Part shown: positions 43,268 through 52,185 of the stretch, piece after piece
Numbering within the stretch: the first letter of the stretch is position 1
How the letters are laid out: each line of letters begins with the position of its first letter
NCBI GenBank assembly: GCA_034416335.1
Contig: DAOULV010000003.1
Location: forward strand, 62,001 to 126,000
DNA: 64,000 bases
Direction of reading: 5' to 3'
Source of the DNA: MGML01 sp034416335
GTDB taxonomy: Bacteria; Chloroflexota; Dehalococcoidia; Dehalococcoidales; UBA2162
Position numbers and translations under genes: made by a program
Notes under the pieces: model-generated
Database searches by the model: none
What the model was told of the DNA's origin: nothing
The model's input: the letters and a program-made list of their open reading frames with translations, nothing else

Positions 43268-44857
43268 TTAACCCAGGATTTCCATTGCCTCTTCTTTGTA
43301 GCAGTCCATAAGATAGGGAATCCCTGTCACTTTTGCACATTCTTCGGTCAGCGACATAAGGTGCTTCCTGGACAGCGAAGGTATACTGAAACTCCTGGCA
43401 CCGGCCATAAGCTGCTGCAAACCGACCTTTATCTTCTCGGAATAACTATAGATGCCTATTGCACCGAGAGGAATTTTATTAATTTCATCGGCACCGACAA
43501 TACTTTTTACGTCTTCGTAACAGACGAATATTTCCTCCGGAGTAGAACCGAACTGCCCTACCGTATTGGGAAGTTTATCCTCTTCAATCCACTGTGTGAT
43601 ATTCTTTCCGACCATCCCGGGAATCATCAGGGCTCTTCCCATACAAACTGCCCTGACAAATGGTGCCCCGAGAGCCAGCGCTTTGAACACACCGTCCTCA
43701 CTGCTGAATCCTCCGGCAAAAGCTATATCCGGTACCCTTATTCCTCTATCGGCAAGTTTTTTACAGAACTCGTAAGCGGCGGAATGGAGATAAAGACTGG
43801 GTATCCCCCATTCTTCCATCATTCTCCACGGACTCATACCCGTACCACCGCCGGCACCGTCTATAGTCAACAGGTCTATCCTGGCATTAGCGCTCCATTT
43901 TATTGCCATGGCGAGTTCACGCAGGCTGTAGGCTCCGGTCTTGAGAGTCACCCGTTTAAAGCCGATATCTCTCAGACGCTGTACCTCATTATAAAAAGAT
44001 TCTTCGCCGATGAATCCCAGGCGGCTGTGCCGTTCGAATTCTTTCAACGAACCATTTCTGAATGCAGCTTGAGACAGCGGATCGGATGGGTCGGGCGTGA
44101 CAATGTACCCGCGTTTTTGAAGCTCTAAAGCTCTTTCAAGGCTTCCAACCTTTATCTCGCCCCCGATGCATTTGGCACCCTGACCCCATTTCAATTCGAT
44201 GGTATCGAGCCCGTGCTTTTCATTAACGTACTCGGCTACTCCGAGGCGGGTATCCTCGACATTCATCTGTACCAGTATTTCACCGTATCCCTGATGATAG
44301 CGGCGGTAGGTCTCGATTCTCCGATCCATATCGGGAGCAGCTGTAACTTTACCCTGGTTGTTAAGCTGAAGTTCAGGATCAATCCCGCAGACATTTTCAC
44401 CACAGACCAGAGTGACACCACTGAGAGCCGCCCCGACTGCGAAATGCTCCCAGTTTTTCCGGGCTATCTCGGTTGAGCCGAGAGCTCCGGTGAAAATAGG
44501 AACCTTCATCTTTACTTTCCTGTCCCAGCCGTATTCTGTTTCAGTATTGACGGACGGGAAAGTCGCCGTATCAGGATCGCCGATAACGCCGTCAGGCAGA
44601 CCGTCGGCACCGAGAGCGTATCCCTGAATGTTAAGATGAGAGTAGTCTACAGGATAATCCTTGTCACCACCCGCAGTCACATCACCAAAAGGTCCCGGAT
44701 ATATCAGTTCACGACCTCGGAATGTTGCCTTGAAAACTTCACAGTTTCCGGTACAACCGTCGATACAACGTGAGCAGAGTCCGCTGGAAGGAACTACGCT
44801 CCTGGAACGATTTGCCGTCCTGGTAGCATCGTTAGCGTTGGGTCTTTGAAGGTTCAA
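43268..44857 (-). CDS. FMN-binding glutamate synthase-family protein
   Basis: 529 aa. N-terminal Cys cluster CSRCIDGCTGNC (28-39), then the FMN-barrel synthase core of GltS/archaeal GltB type: IELKWGQGAKCIGGE, DLLTIDGAGGGTGMSPWRMMEE, and FAGGFSSEDGVFKALALGA. Lacks the amidotransferase domain, so it would use ammonia or act on another substrate with ferredoxin electrons. TTG start (44857) supported by AAGGAGA 8 bases upstream. Many Dehalococcoidia carry such stand-alone copies of unclear role. Confidence 0.88.
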   Translation of the reverse strand: MNLQRPNANDATRTANRSRSVVPSSGLCSRCIDGCTGNCEVFKATFRGRELIYPGPFGDVTAGGDKDYPVDYSHLNIQGYALGADGLPDGVIGDPDTATFPSVNTETEYGWDRKVKMKVPIFTGALGSTEIARKNWEHFAVGAALSGVTLVCGENVCGIDPELQLNNQGKVTAAPDMDRRIETYRRYHQGYGEILVQMNVEDTRLGVAEYVNEKHGLDTIELKWGQGAKCIGGEIKVGSLERALELQKRGYIVTPDPSDPLSQAAFRNGSLKEFERHSRLGFIGEESFYNEVQRLRDIGFKRVTLKTGAYSLRELAMAIKWSANARIDLLTIDGAGGGTGMSPWRMMEEWGIPSLYLHSAAYEFCKKLADRGIRVPDIAFAGGFSSEDGVFKALALGAPFVRAVCMGRALMIPGMVGKNITQWIEEDKLPNTVGQFGSTPEEIFVCYEDVKSIVGADEINKIPLGAIGIYSYSEKIKVGLQQLMAGARSFSIPSLSRKHLMSLTEECAKVTGIPYLMDCYKEEAMEILG

Positions 44858-44996
44858 TTTTCAGTCTCCTTTTTATTGTATTCACCAAGTCAATCTACAT
44901 TTTCTAAAGAAAGTTGTCAACACGTAATATTGTTACAATATATCAACTATAATCAGATAAGCTAAGCTAATTCGATGTAATCAGGAATAATCGGAG

Positions 44997-45680
44997 TTAG
45001 CTGTCTTTCAGCATATAGCCGGACCCGCGTTTATTGATTATCATATCCGGAGGTTCATCGCCCAGTTTGTGGCGCAGGCGTCGTATGAATATCCGAATAT
45101 GATTATTGTCGCCGGAGTACTCCTTGCCCCAGACTTCCATGCTGATTCGGTCATAATCAACAATACTGCCGTTGTTCCGGGCCAGCAGGACCAGGAGGCG
45201 ATACTCGAACGGGGTGAGAACAACGGGTTGGTTACCGACTTTTACCTTCTGATTGACAAAATCTATGGTGATTCTGGAATTCACCGCATTATTCTGCTCG
45301 CCGGAAAAGGGGATTGATTCCGTACGCCGAAGTACGGCTTTTATCCTGGCCAGCAGATTCATATAGTTAAAAGGTTTTATTATATAGTCATCAGCTCCGT
45401 ACTCAAGTCCTTTAAGCATATCTTCGTCATCTGACCTTACGGTCAGTACTATAACCGGCACAGAGGAGAACTTCCGTATCTCCCTTAACACATCAAAGCC
45501 GCTCATATCAGGCAGGTTTAAGTCGAGGATTACAATATCCGGAGACTCATTTTTTACCAGATTGATACCAGTTTTGCCTGTCGTACCGTCTATCAGTGAA
45601 GCGTCCTGCCAGCGGAACTCAAAAGCCACTCTGACGGCGTCGATGATTTTCCTTTCATCCTCTATGATTAATGCTTTCAT
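44997..45680 (-). CDS. OmpR/PhoB-family response regulator
   Basis: 227 aa. Receiver domain with phospho-acceptor Asp in VILDLNLPDMSG, conserved Thr in VIVLTVRSDD and Lys in DYIIKPFN, followed by an OmpR-type winged helix (YRLLVLLARN, then HIRIFIRRLRHKLGD). Its start overlaps the kinase stop (ATGA at 45677-45680), so it is the cognate partner. Target genes unknown. Confidence 0.94.
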   Translation of the reverse strand: MKALIIEDERKIIDAVRVAFEFRWQDASLIDGTTGKTGINLVKNESPDIVILDLNLPDMSGFDVLREIRKFSSVPVIVLTVRSDDEDMLKGLEYGADDYIIKPFNYMNLLARIKAVLRRTESIPFSGEQNNAVNSRITIDFVNQKVKVGNQPVVLTPFEYRLLVLLARNNGSIVDYDRISMEVWGKEYSGDNNHIRIFIRRLRHKLGDEPPDMIINKRGSGYMLKDS

Positions 45681-46861
45681 TTTTTAGACTGCTTTCCATT
45701 TTCCGGAACAGTGGATACAACAGGTAGAGTAAAGAAAAAACTGGCTCCTTTGCTTTTGCTGTTTACCCATATTTTACCGCCGTGGAGTTCCACCAGCATC
45801 TTGCAGAGGGCAAGCCCTATTCCCAGTCCGGCTACCGGTTCATTTCCCTGTCCGGCTTGGTAGCCCGGCTCGAAGAGACGTTTCTGCTGGTCGGGAGGTA
45901 TTCCGGGGCCTTTATCCCGTACCTCAATACGCACAAATTTCTCGTTTGCAGTACCGAGTATTGTAACCTCTCTGCCATCGGCTGCATATTTGAAGGCATT
46001 ATTCAGCAAGTTCAATACTACCTGCCGCACGCGAATCTCGTCTGCGTATACCAGAGGCAGGTTATCCGCAAGCTTCAGTTTGAGCTCGATACCGCTCTGC
46101 TCCGCCAGCGCCTGCATTTCGCTGATAACAGCCGGCAACAAGACATTTATATCGAAAGGCTTTACCTCTAACTTGAGAGTACCGATTTCGCCCTTGACAA
46201 CATCGTGCAGTTCGTCAATTCTCGTGTTTAAGCTGTTGGCCCCCTCCCAGACATATCCGGCGAGCTTGCCCAGTCTTTCGCTTCTCTCTTCATCATAAAG
46301 AAGCTGACTGGTAGCCAAAAGCGCCGTGAGGGGTGTTTTTAGTTCGTGGATCAGATTGCGGGTGAAGGCGATTCTCCGCTGCATTTCAGCCTGGATCTGC
46401 TCTCTGAGATGTTTCTCCTCTTGATAGAGAGACTGGAGCCTGTCCTCCGCCATTCTGTGTTCAATAATGTGTCCCAGCCTCTCAGCTATCGCGTGTATCA
46501 GGTTGCGTTCCTCTCTCAGAAAAGGTCCTTCATCGCTTTCCGGCATCTCCTCCAGGTAACAGACATCTATTTCCCCTGAAACCGTGCCGTTAACGACAAT
46601 GGTTTCAGACTGTTTCCAGCGTGTTTCCCTGAAATTTTTAGTCTTATACCGTTTATTCTTGAGTCCGATACTGGCGCAGGTAACCTCCGGGTACTGCCAT
46701 GAAGGGGGTACTAAGTCCGCAACTCCCTGGAGAATCTCTTCCACCGAGAGGTCTCCCTGCTCAACGAGCCGTGTAATACCATACAGGCAATTGAGTTCCT
46801 TTATACGTTCCTGTAGTCGATGGGTTACCTCATTAAGGCTGTCGCTCTTCATTCCAGACAT
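45677..46861 (-). CDS. Cytoplasmic sensor histidine kinase
   Basis: 394 aa. No membrane segment. A GAF-like region (about 30-120) with WRQSETIVVNGTVSGEID, HisKA box NLIHELKTPLTALLA with the phospho-His, and an HATPase domain with NLLNNAFKYAADG, DKGPGIPPDQ and GLGIGLALCKMLVELHGG. Senses an internal signal, probably through the GAF-like part, and phosphorylates the adjacent response regulator. Start at 46861 with GAATG context; a nearby in-frame ATG also exists. Confidence 0.92.
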   Translation of the reverse strand: MSGMKSDSLNEVTHRLQERIKELNCLYGITRLVEQGDLSVEEILQGVADLVPPSWQYPEVTCASIGLKNKRYKTKNFRETRWKQSETIVVNGTVSGEIDVCYLEEMPESDEGPFLREERNLIHAIAERLGHIIEHRMAEDRLQSLYQEEKHLREQIQAEMQRRIAFTRNLIHELKTPLTALLATSQLLYDEERSERLGKLAGYVWEGANSLNTRIDELHDVVKGEIGTLKLEVKPFDINVLLPAVISEMQALAEQSGIELKLKLADNLPLVYADEIRVRQVVLNLLNNAFKYAADGREVTILGTANEKFVRIEVRDKGPGIPPDQQKRLFEPGYQAGQGNEPVAGLGIGLALCKMLVELHGGKIWVNSKSKGASFFFTLPVVSTVPENGKQSKK

Positions 46862-47167
46862 GTTCCCGCATTAGTTCTGACTGGAGAATTATACAACGTG
46901 TTATTAGATGTGAACAAGGAAGAGTCCGCGGAAAGTAAAAGAGCCAGGCTGCTACGTGTTTGATAACTTATTTATGGGTCTTTTTAAAGGCTTCAAAAAC
47001 CGAATAACTTCAATGCCATATTTCTGGCAGTTCGTTATGTGTACAGGCTATAACGAAACTTCAAGCGTAATGGCTGCTTCGATGTAACGATTGAGTTCCG
47101 GCATCTATAGCCCCCACTTAATACAGGTCCTGATCGATGAGCATATTAAATCTAGTTAAGATGTATA
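46862..47167. other. Gene-less stretch
   Basis: About 300 bases upstream of the kinase and downstream of the TrmO-like gene. I see no gene, repeat or clear promoter. Confidence 0.4.
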
Positions 47168-47638
47168 CTAATAAGCCAGATTATATATGTAATCCGGCAC
47201 TCTGATCTCACCCCTGGGCTGGTCATACGGTGGATAATATGGTTTGATATCGATAACCGGTGTGCCGTCTAGAACATCCAGTCCACTCAATTTCAAAACA
47301 TTTCCTTTTCTCTCGATTAGCCTGACTGTTGTTAACCCGACCGGGTTAGGCCTGTCCGGTCACCTGGTAGCCAACATCCCGAGGAAGGGAACATCATTTC
47401 TCCCCTGCGGATGACATCCTTCCCGATAGGTGTCGATACGGTTAAGCCAGTACAAAACCACAATATGCGAAAAGTCTTCAATTCCGTCCAAACATCTGGC
47501 GCAATCATCGTTTATAACCAGTTCTGTTTCTAATTCTGTCAGACCGCCGGTTTGGGGTTCTTTTAGAGATGAATTAACGTATCCGATAGGTTTTATTTTA
47601 ATATTGCCTTCAGGATCAACAGGAAAGATTGGATGCAT
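47168..47638 (-). CDS. TrmO/TsaA-like protein with in-frame UGA (candidate Sec93)
   Basis: 156 residues if the TGA at 47362-47360 is read through; this is the normal length of a single TsaA domain. Before the UGA: IKIKPIGYV, IVVLYWLNRID and FLGMLATR. After it: PDRPNPVGLTTVRL, then LDGTPVIDIKPYYP. In the family ATR-(S/C/x)-PxRPNPIG is one continuous motif, so the UGA stands for a Ser/Cys position. TrmO methylates t6A37 of tRNA with SAM. A perfect hairpin lies 12-27 nt after the UGA. Either a novel selenoprotein, a fresh nonsense mutation or a base error; the hairpin favours the first. Confidence 0.75.
47333..47348 (-). promoter_or_regulatory. Putative SECIS hairpin of the TrmO-like gene
   Basis: TAACCC-GGUC-GGGTTA, a 6-7 bp perfect stem with loop GGUC at 18-21 nt after the UGA, the same distance as in arsS. 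Caution: the same bases encode the conserved NPVGL motif. Confidence 0.55.
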
Positions 47639-47822
47639 AATTTCCCTCCCTTGACATTATTACATATAAGGTTTGTGTCAGAAATAGAGGAAAAGTTAGT
47701 TCATTTCCGTTTATATCTCCATAAATATAATCTCAATGCAGGGATTAGTAAACATGATTTGTACTTAAATTCGTATGATATACTGCTTATTTTGTTACAA
47801 ATTAATACTGAAGTATAATATG

Positions 47823-47851
47823 TTGACAAAAAACCTTTCACTCATTAAAAT
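47823..47851 (+). promoter_or_regulatory. Promoter of the acetyltransferase gene
   Basis: TTGACA (47823-47828), 17-base spacer, TAAAAT (47846-47851), 20 bases before the GTG start at 47872. Confidence 0.65.
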
Positions 47852-47871
47852 CTGTAGACTTAACAGAGAAA

Positions 47872-48462
47872 GTGGTTTCGGACAATATCGTGGAAATTGA
47901 AGAACAACCATTAGAATTTCGTCCCTTAATATCGGAGGACTGGGACAGCCTCGAGCAACTCTTTGGAAAACGAGGTGCTATGGGAGGATGCTGGTGCATG
48001 TTCTGGAAACAGACTCAGGCTGAATTCGATAAAATGCATGGTGAACCGAATCGGCTGGCATTCAAATCACTGGTTGAATCTGGAACAATTCCTGGAGTGT
48101 TAGCTTATCAAGGCAACGAGTCAGCAGGATGGTGTGCAATTGAGCCCAGGAAATCCTACTCAAGACTCGAACGGGCAAAAGTCCTGGCCCCTGTCGATAG
48201 TCAACCTGTATGGTCTATTACATGTTTTTATATCGGTAAACAGTACAGGAGAAAAGGTCTTATGCGGCGTCTATTGGATGCAGCTATCGGCTGGGCTGCA
48301 GAGAATGGAGCGCATATCATCGAGTCATATCCGCTTGATACGCAACAAGGAGTCCGTTCTTCAGCCGCATATATGGGAGTCATACCGGTTTACCTTGAGA
48401 ATGGATTTGTCGAGGTAATGAGGAGGTCGCCACGCCGACCAATCATGAGGAAATTTCTGTAA
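47872..48462 (+). CDS. GNAT-family acetyltransferase
   Basis: 196 aa from GTG. GGCWCMFWKQTQAEFDK near 40 and the acetyl-CoA site FYIGKQYRRKGLMRRLLDAAI (R/Q-x-x-G-x-G/M type) mark a GNAT enzyme of the type often annotated near heavy-metal or nucleotide stress genes. Substrate unknown. A start at 47890 (GTG) is also possible. Monocistronic with its own promoter and the terminator at 48475. Confidence 0.8.
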   Translation: MVSDNIVEIEEQPLEFRPLISEDWDSLEQLFGKRGAMGGCWCMFWKQTQAEFDKMHGEPNRLAFKSLVESGTIPGVLAYQGNESAGWCAIEPRKSYSRLERAKVLAPVDSQPVWSITCFYIGKQYRRKGLMRRLLDAAIGWAAENGAHIIESYPLDTQQGVRSSAAYMGVIPVYLENGFVEVMRRSPRRPIMRKFL

Positions 48463-48474
48463 ATAGCCACTGTA

Positions 48475-48504
48475 AAAAAGCACCTGATTTCTCAGGTACT
48501 TTTT
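48475..48504 (+). terminator. Rho-independent terminator
   Basis: AAAAAG-C-ACCTGA-TTTC-TCAGGT-A-CTTTTT: 12 paired bases with one mismatch, ending in five T. Confidence 0.75.
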
Positions 48505-48582
48505 AAATGATTTTACTGCGAGATAGTCGCTATTTTTTCATATAAACCGGATCTATTGCCATCATATAATCTCTGGCTACTT

Positions 48583-48601
48583 GCAAATGGTTTGCATTTG
48601 C
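48583..48601 (+). promoter_or_regulatory. Fur-type operator
   Basis: Perfect inverted repeat GCAAATG-GTTTG-CATTTGC, 28 bases before the fur-like start and next to a TATTATGAAT -10-like sequence. Suits autoregulation by the Fur-family protein and iron control of the feo genes. Confidence 0.65.
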
Positions 48602-48629
48602 TGTATTATGAATACGTAGAGGTGCAAAA

Positions 48630-49058
48630 ATGGTAATACAGGACAGTCAACCAATAGATCGCGCTAAGGCTAATCTTAAAAAAACCAGACAAAGGACCTT
48701 GATACTCAGCATCATACAGCAAGGTCATTTTGATGCCGACGAAATATACGTTCTGGCTCGTAAGCAAAATCCACGTATCAGCCTTTCTACTGTTTATCGT
48801 ACATTACAAAAACTTAAGCAACTGGGAGTGATAGACGAACATCACTTCGACGAAACGCATCATCATTACGAATTGAAAGGCAATGATGAACACTATCACC
48901 TGATATGTCTGGGTTGCGGGGAAATAACCGAATTTCAGTATCCCATGGAAAAATATATTAACGAGAAGATACCCGCTGCTAAAAACTTTAAAATCGTTTC
49001 CACGGAAGTTAAGGTATCAGGATATTGTGATAAATGCAGAAAGAAAAAGAATATTTAG
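48630..49058 (+). CDS. fur: Fur-family metal-responsive regulator
   Basis: 142 aa. Winged helix (TRQRTLILSIIQQGHFDADEI, ISLSTVYRTLQKLKQLG), then HHFDETHHHYELKG and HYHLICLGCGEI with C-terminal GYCDKC: two CxxC pairs for structural zinc and a His/Asp/Glu regulatory site. It stands directly before the FeoB genes and probably represses them with Fe2+. A PerR or Zur role cannot be excluded from sequence alone. Confidence 0.9.
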   Translation: MVIQDSQPIDRAKANLKKTRQRTLILSIIQQGHFDADEIYVLARKQNPRISLSTVYRTLQKLKQLGVIDEHHFDETHHHYELKGNDEHYHLICLGCGEITEFQYPMEKYINEKIPAAKNFKIVSTEVKVSGYCDKCRKKKNI

Positions 49059-49122
49059 TGTACATGGTAAAGACAATTCGTAGTTTAGCAATTTTAGCAG
49101 ACAGTTTAAGGATGAATAGTAG

Positions 49123-49725
49123 ATGAATTTAAGAAACACTTTTAATATTTTAAGGTTTAACCGGAGAAACGGAAGCTGTCACGGAGTGGTAACGGAATCC
49201 GGAGACGAGAACCTGCCAAAAATATTGATAGTCGGCACACCGAACGTTGGGAAAAGCGTCATTTTCAACAGACTAACCGGCATCTACGTAACGGTATCCA
49301 ATTACCCAGGAACCACTGTTGATGTTACCCGGGGGAGGGCCAATATAGGTCATGAAAGAGTCGAGGTAATCGATACTCCGGGCATGTATTCGCTCCTGCC
49401 CATTACCGAAGAAGAACGAGTTGCCAGGTTGCTTTTACTGGAAACCAGACCTCAAGCAGTTCTACATGTCATAGATGCCCGTAATCTCGAGAGAATGCTG
49501 CCCTTCACAATGCAGCTTATCGAAGCTGGTTTACCGGTCTTACTTGTTATCAATATGATGGATGAACTTGCATCTACCGGTACGAAGCTTAATCTTGATG
49601 AACTGGAAAAGGAAATTAATACACCAGTGATAGCCACCGTCGCAACTACCGGCCGCGGCATAGATGAATTACGGAGGAGACTGGCGGAATATGTCGGTCG
49701 AAAGCAAGCTACTGTTTCAGTATGA
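49123..49725 (+). CDS. feoB: FeoB GTPase domain as a separate protein
   Basis: 200 aa. Only the N-terminal G domain of FeoB: G1 GTPNVGKS (about 39-46), G2 region SNYPGTTVDVTRG, G3 DTPGMYS, G4 NMMD. Ends just after the G domain, where a single-chain FeoB would enter the helical linker. The permease part begins at 49691 in another frame. GTP hydrolysis gates Fe2+ uptake. Split FeoB is known in some lineages, so this need not be a frameshift. Confidence 0.88.
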   Translation: MNLRNTFNILRFNRRNGSCHGVVTESGDENLPKILIVGTPNVGKSVIFNRLTGIYVTVSNYPGTTVDVTRGRANIGHERVEVIDTPGMYSLLPITEEERVARLLLLETRPQAVLHVIDARNLERMLPFTMQLIEAGLPVLLVINMMDELASTGTKLNLDELEKEINTPVIATVATTGRGIDELRRRLAEYVGRKQATVSV

Positions 49726-51148
49726 CGGTCATATAGAAAATGCTCTTTCCCACATCGTGGAACTGCTGGAGCATGACTATAACCTTTCCAGGAGAACGGT
49801 CGGTCTCTTGCTGCTGCAAAATGATCAGGAAATCGATACTCTTGTCAGGCAGCATGACGGTGAAAACATGCCGGCTATTGAGGAAATAATAACCGCGACC
49901 AGGTCCCGGTATAACAGACCTCTCGACTATGTCATCGCTGTGAAACGCCAGCAGCAAGCGACGCGTCTTGCCTCAGGGGTTACTTTATCCGGGGAGAAGG
50001 TCGGTATCGGATTCGCGGAGAGATTAAGCCGTATTACCATGCATCCCATTACCGGTACCCTGATACTTTTAGCCGTTTTATATGTGGGATTGTACCAATT
50101 CGTCGGTGTGCTTGGTGCCGGTACGCTGGTAGATTTTTTCGAAGGTACGGTGTTCGGACAATGGGTAAATCCATGGATAACCGATGTCGTCACTCGTTTT
50201 ATTCCAGTCCAGTGGCTGCAGAGTTTATTCGTCGGAGATTACGGCATCGTTACACTCGGATTAAGTTATGCCCTGGCAATCATACTGCCCATTGTTACAA
50301 CTTTTTTCATCGTTTTCTCAATTATTGAAGACAGCGGCTATCTCCCCAGACTTTCGATGCTGATTGACCGCTTATTCAAAACAATCGGCCTCAGTGGTCG
50401 CGCCGTCATACCGATAGTACTCGGGCTGGGGTGCGATACCATGGCTACTATTGTAACTAGGACGCAGGAAACAAAGAGGGAGAGAGTTATCACAACACTT
50501 CTTCTGGCCCTGGCTATCCCCTGTTCGGCACAAATGGGAGTCATATTCGCAATTCTGTCAGATAGCTGGGCTGCACTGTTTATCTGGATAATATGTGTAA
50601 TCGGGATATTATTACTCGTCGGTTTTCTTGCTTCCAAGATACTGCCTGGAAACAAGGCTTCATTCTACATCGAGATACCACCATTACGATTACCCCGGAT
50701 TTCCAACGTACTCGTTAAAACCTTGAGCCGCCTGCAATGGTATCTCACTGAAGTTATACCGTTTTTTATCATAGCCAGTATCATATTATGGATAGGGGAC
50801 CTTACCGGCGTATTTAACTGGGTTATAAATATACTGAAACCGGTTGTGAATTTTATCGGACTTCCGCAGGAGACAGCCCAGGTGTTCTTATACGGCTTTT
50901 TCCGTCGGGATTTCGGCGCTGCCGGTCTTTACGACCTGCATAGCTCAGGCCAGATTGTCGGCATTCCGCTTGTTGTGGCAGCGGTAACTCTAACCCTGTT
51001 TATTCCCTGCATAGCACAGTTCATGGTAATGCTTAAGGAACGAGGAATCAAAACAGCCCTGGCAATCGCTTTGTTCATCTTTCCCTTTGCTTTTGGATTC
51101 GGCTATATTCTGAACCTGGCCCTTACCTCGTTAGGAGTGAGTTTATGA
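49691..51148 (+). CDS. feoB: FeoB ferrous iron permease domain
   Basis: 485 aa from the ATG at 49691, which has GGAGGAG 11 bases upstream inside the G-domain gene. N-terminal helical linker (HIENALSHIVELLEHDYNLS), then about 8-10 membrane helices with two inverted Gate/NupG-type motifs. RAVIPIVLGLGCDTMATIVTR and the second RRDFGAAGLYD carry conserved polar and Cys residues. Inner-membrane Fe2+ channel working with the G protein encoded just upstream (35-base overlap). Confidence 0.9.
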   Translation: MSVESKLLFQYDGHIENALSHIVELLEHDYNLSRRTVGLLLLQNDQEIDTLVRQHDGENMPAIEEIITATRSRYNRPLDYVIAVKRQQQATRLASGVTLSGEKVGIGFAERLSRITMHPITGTLILLAVLYVGLYQFVGVLGAGTLVDFFEGTVFGQWVNPWITDVVTRFIPVQWLQSLFVGDYGIVTLGLSYALAIILPIVTTFFIVFSIIEDSGYLPRLSMLIDRLFKTIGLSGRAVIPIVLGLGCDTMATIVTRTQETKRERVITTLLLALAIPCSAQMGVIFAILSDSWAALFIWIICVIGILLLVGFLASKILPGNKASFYIEIPPLRLPRISNVLVKTLSRLQWYLTEVIPFFIIASIILWIGDLTGVFNWVINILKPVVNFIGLPQETAQVFLYGFFRRDFGAAGLYDLHSSGQIVGIPLVVAAVTLTLFIPCIAQFMVMLKERGIKTALAIALFIFPFAFGFGYILNLALTSLGVSL

Positions 51149-51336
51149 AATGTCCGCTTTGTGGTCTTGAATTCAATCGGGAAGACGGTAATGCAGCCTG
51201 TAGTGGGTGTCCCCTCTCAAAGGGTTGTAAGATGATACGATGCCCTAATTGTGGTTATGAATTGCCACTCGAGACCGGACTGGTAAAATTACTGAAATCA
51301 TGGAGTAACCGAAATGAACCTAGAAGAGAAACATGA
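51145..51336 (+). CDS. Small zinc-ribbon protein of the feo locus
   Basis: 63 aa. MKCPLCGLEF, CSGCPLSKGCK and CPNCGYELP give seven Cys in zinc-ribbon spacing. It starts inside the feoB stop (ATGA at 51145-51148) and overlaps the following regulator gene by 23 bases, so it is tightly coupled to iron uptake. Such small Cys proteins often accompany FeoB in anaerobes; a FeoC-like or redox-sensing role is guessed. Confidence 0.75.
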   Translation: MKCPLCGLEFNREDGNAACSGCPLSKGCKMIRCPNCGYELPLETGLVKLLKSWSNRNEPRRET

Positions 51337-52060
51337 AGAATTACTTGAGACCGTGTGGATTAACACTAAGGAACAAAATAAGGCCACCGTTCCGCGTGAG
51401 GATATAGGCAATGGGAATGGAGTGGTCGATGAACTTCTAACTGCAGGGTACCTGCACATTACAGATGGTCAAATAGGTTTAACCCCGAAAGGAGAACCTC
51501 TGGCACGTAACGTCATCAGACGGCACCGGCTCGCCGAAAGACTGCTTGCGGATGTTCTGGACACAAATGTATCCATTATGGATGAAAAAGCCTGCAAGTT
51601 CGAGCATATTCTCGATCTCGGCCTGGATGATAGTATCTGTACGCTGCTGGGGCATCCCAAGGTATGCCCGCACGGGAAACCGATTCCACCCGGACGCTGC
51701 TGCCGACAGAACCTTGTTCAGCCACTGAATCTAGTTTCACCTCTGTCCAAGCTGAATCAGGGCCAAAAAGGGAAGGTCGCTTATGTCCATGCCCCTGAAA
51801 TAAACCAGTTGCAAAAACTTATGGCGATGGGTGTATTGCCCGGAGCGCCGATTGAACTGGTTCAAAGCTTCCCTTCTTATGTTTTTCGCATCAGGCAATC
51901 TCAATTCGCTGTTGATGGAGAGATTGCCGAGGCGATATATGTTCGCTTAACTCAGGACAACGAATCCTCCGATACAGGAACTACATTCGAAGCAAGCGGC
52001 AGGCAAAACAGACGTCGATTCGGCTGGTGGAAACATCCGATGAGGCATAGGGTAAACTGA
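51314..52060 (+). CDS. DtxR-type regulator fused to a FeoA domain
   Basis: 248 aa. Helix-turn-helix and metal-binding dimer region of the DtxR/MntR family (about 1-125: TPKGEPLARNVIRRHRLAERLL, HILDLGLDDSICTLLGHP, CPHGKPIPPG), then an SH3-like FeoA domain (about 145-215: LNQGQKGKVAYVHAP, LMAMGVLPGAPIEL). A plausible Fe2+ or Mn2+ sensor for the feo genes. It gives the locus a second metal regulator beside the Fur protein. The C-terminal 35 residues are basic and unstructured. Confidence 0.9.
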   Translation: MNLEEKHEELLETVWINTKEQNKATVPREDIGNGNGVVDELLTAGYLHITDGQIGLTPKGEPLARNVIRRHRLAERLLADVLDTNVSIMDEKACKFEHILDLGLDDSICTLLGHPKVCPHGKPIPPGRCCRQNLVQPLNLVSPLSKLNQGQKGKVAYVHAPEINQLQKLMAMGVLPGAPIELVQSFPSYVFRIRQSQFAVDGEIAEAIYVRLTQDNESSDTGTTFEASGRQNRRRFGWWKHPMRHRVN

Positions 52061-52185
52061 TGGTATCCAACCCCTCTATAAGGATTTACGGTTGATAAGC
52101 AATAACTTAAAATAAAGTTTGATAGTGGATAAATAGATAATTAATCGGTATTATCCATAACAGAAAAGCTATCTCGGAGTTAGCT

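Noticed and set aside
44412..44849. Open frames opposite the glutamate synthase-like gene and similar antisense frames throughout
   Set aside because: They are shadows of well-supported genes on the other strand without ribosome sites or family motifs.
49123..51148. Frameshifted feoB
   Set aside because: Both parts have plausible starts, the permease part has its own GGAGGAG site, and split FeoB is known; a sequencing frameshift is possible but not needed.
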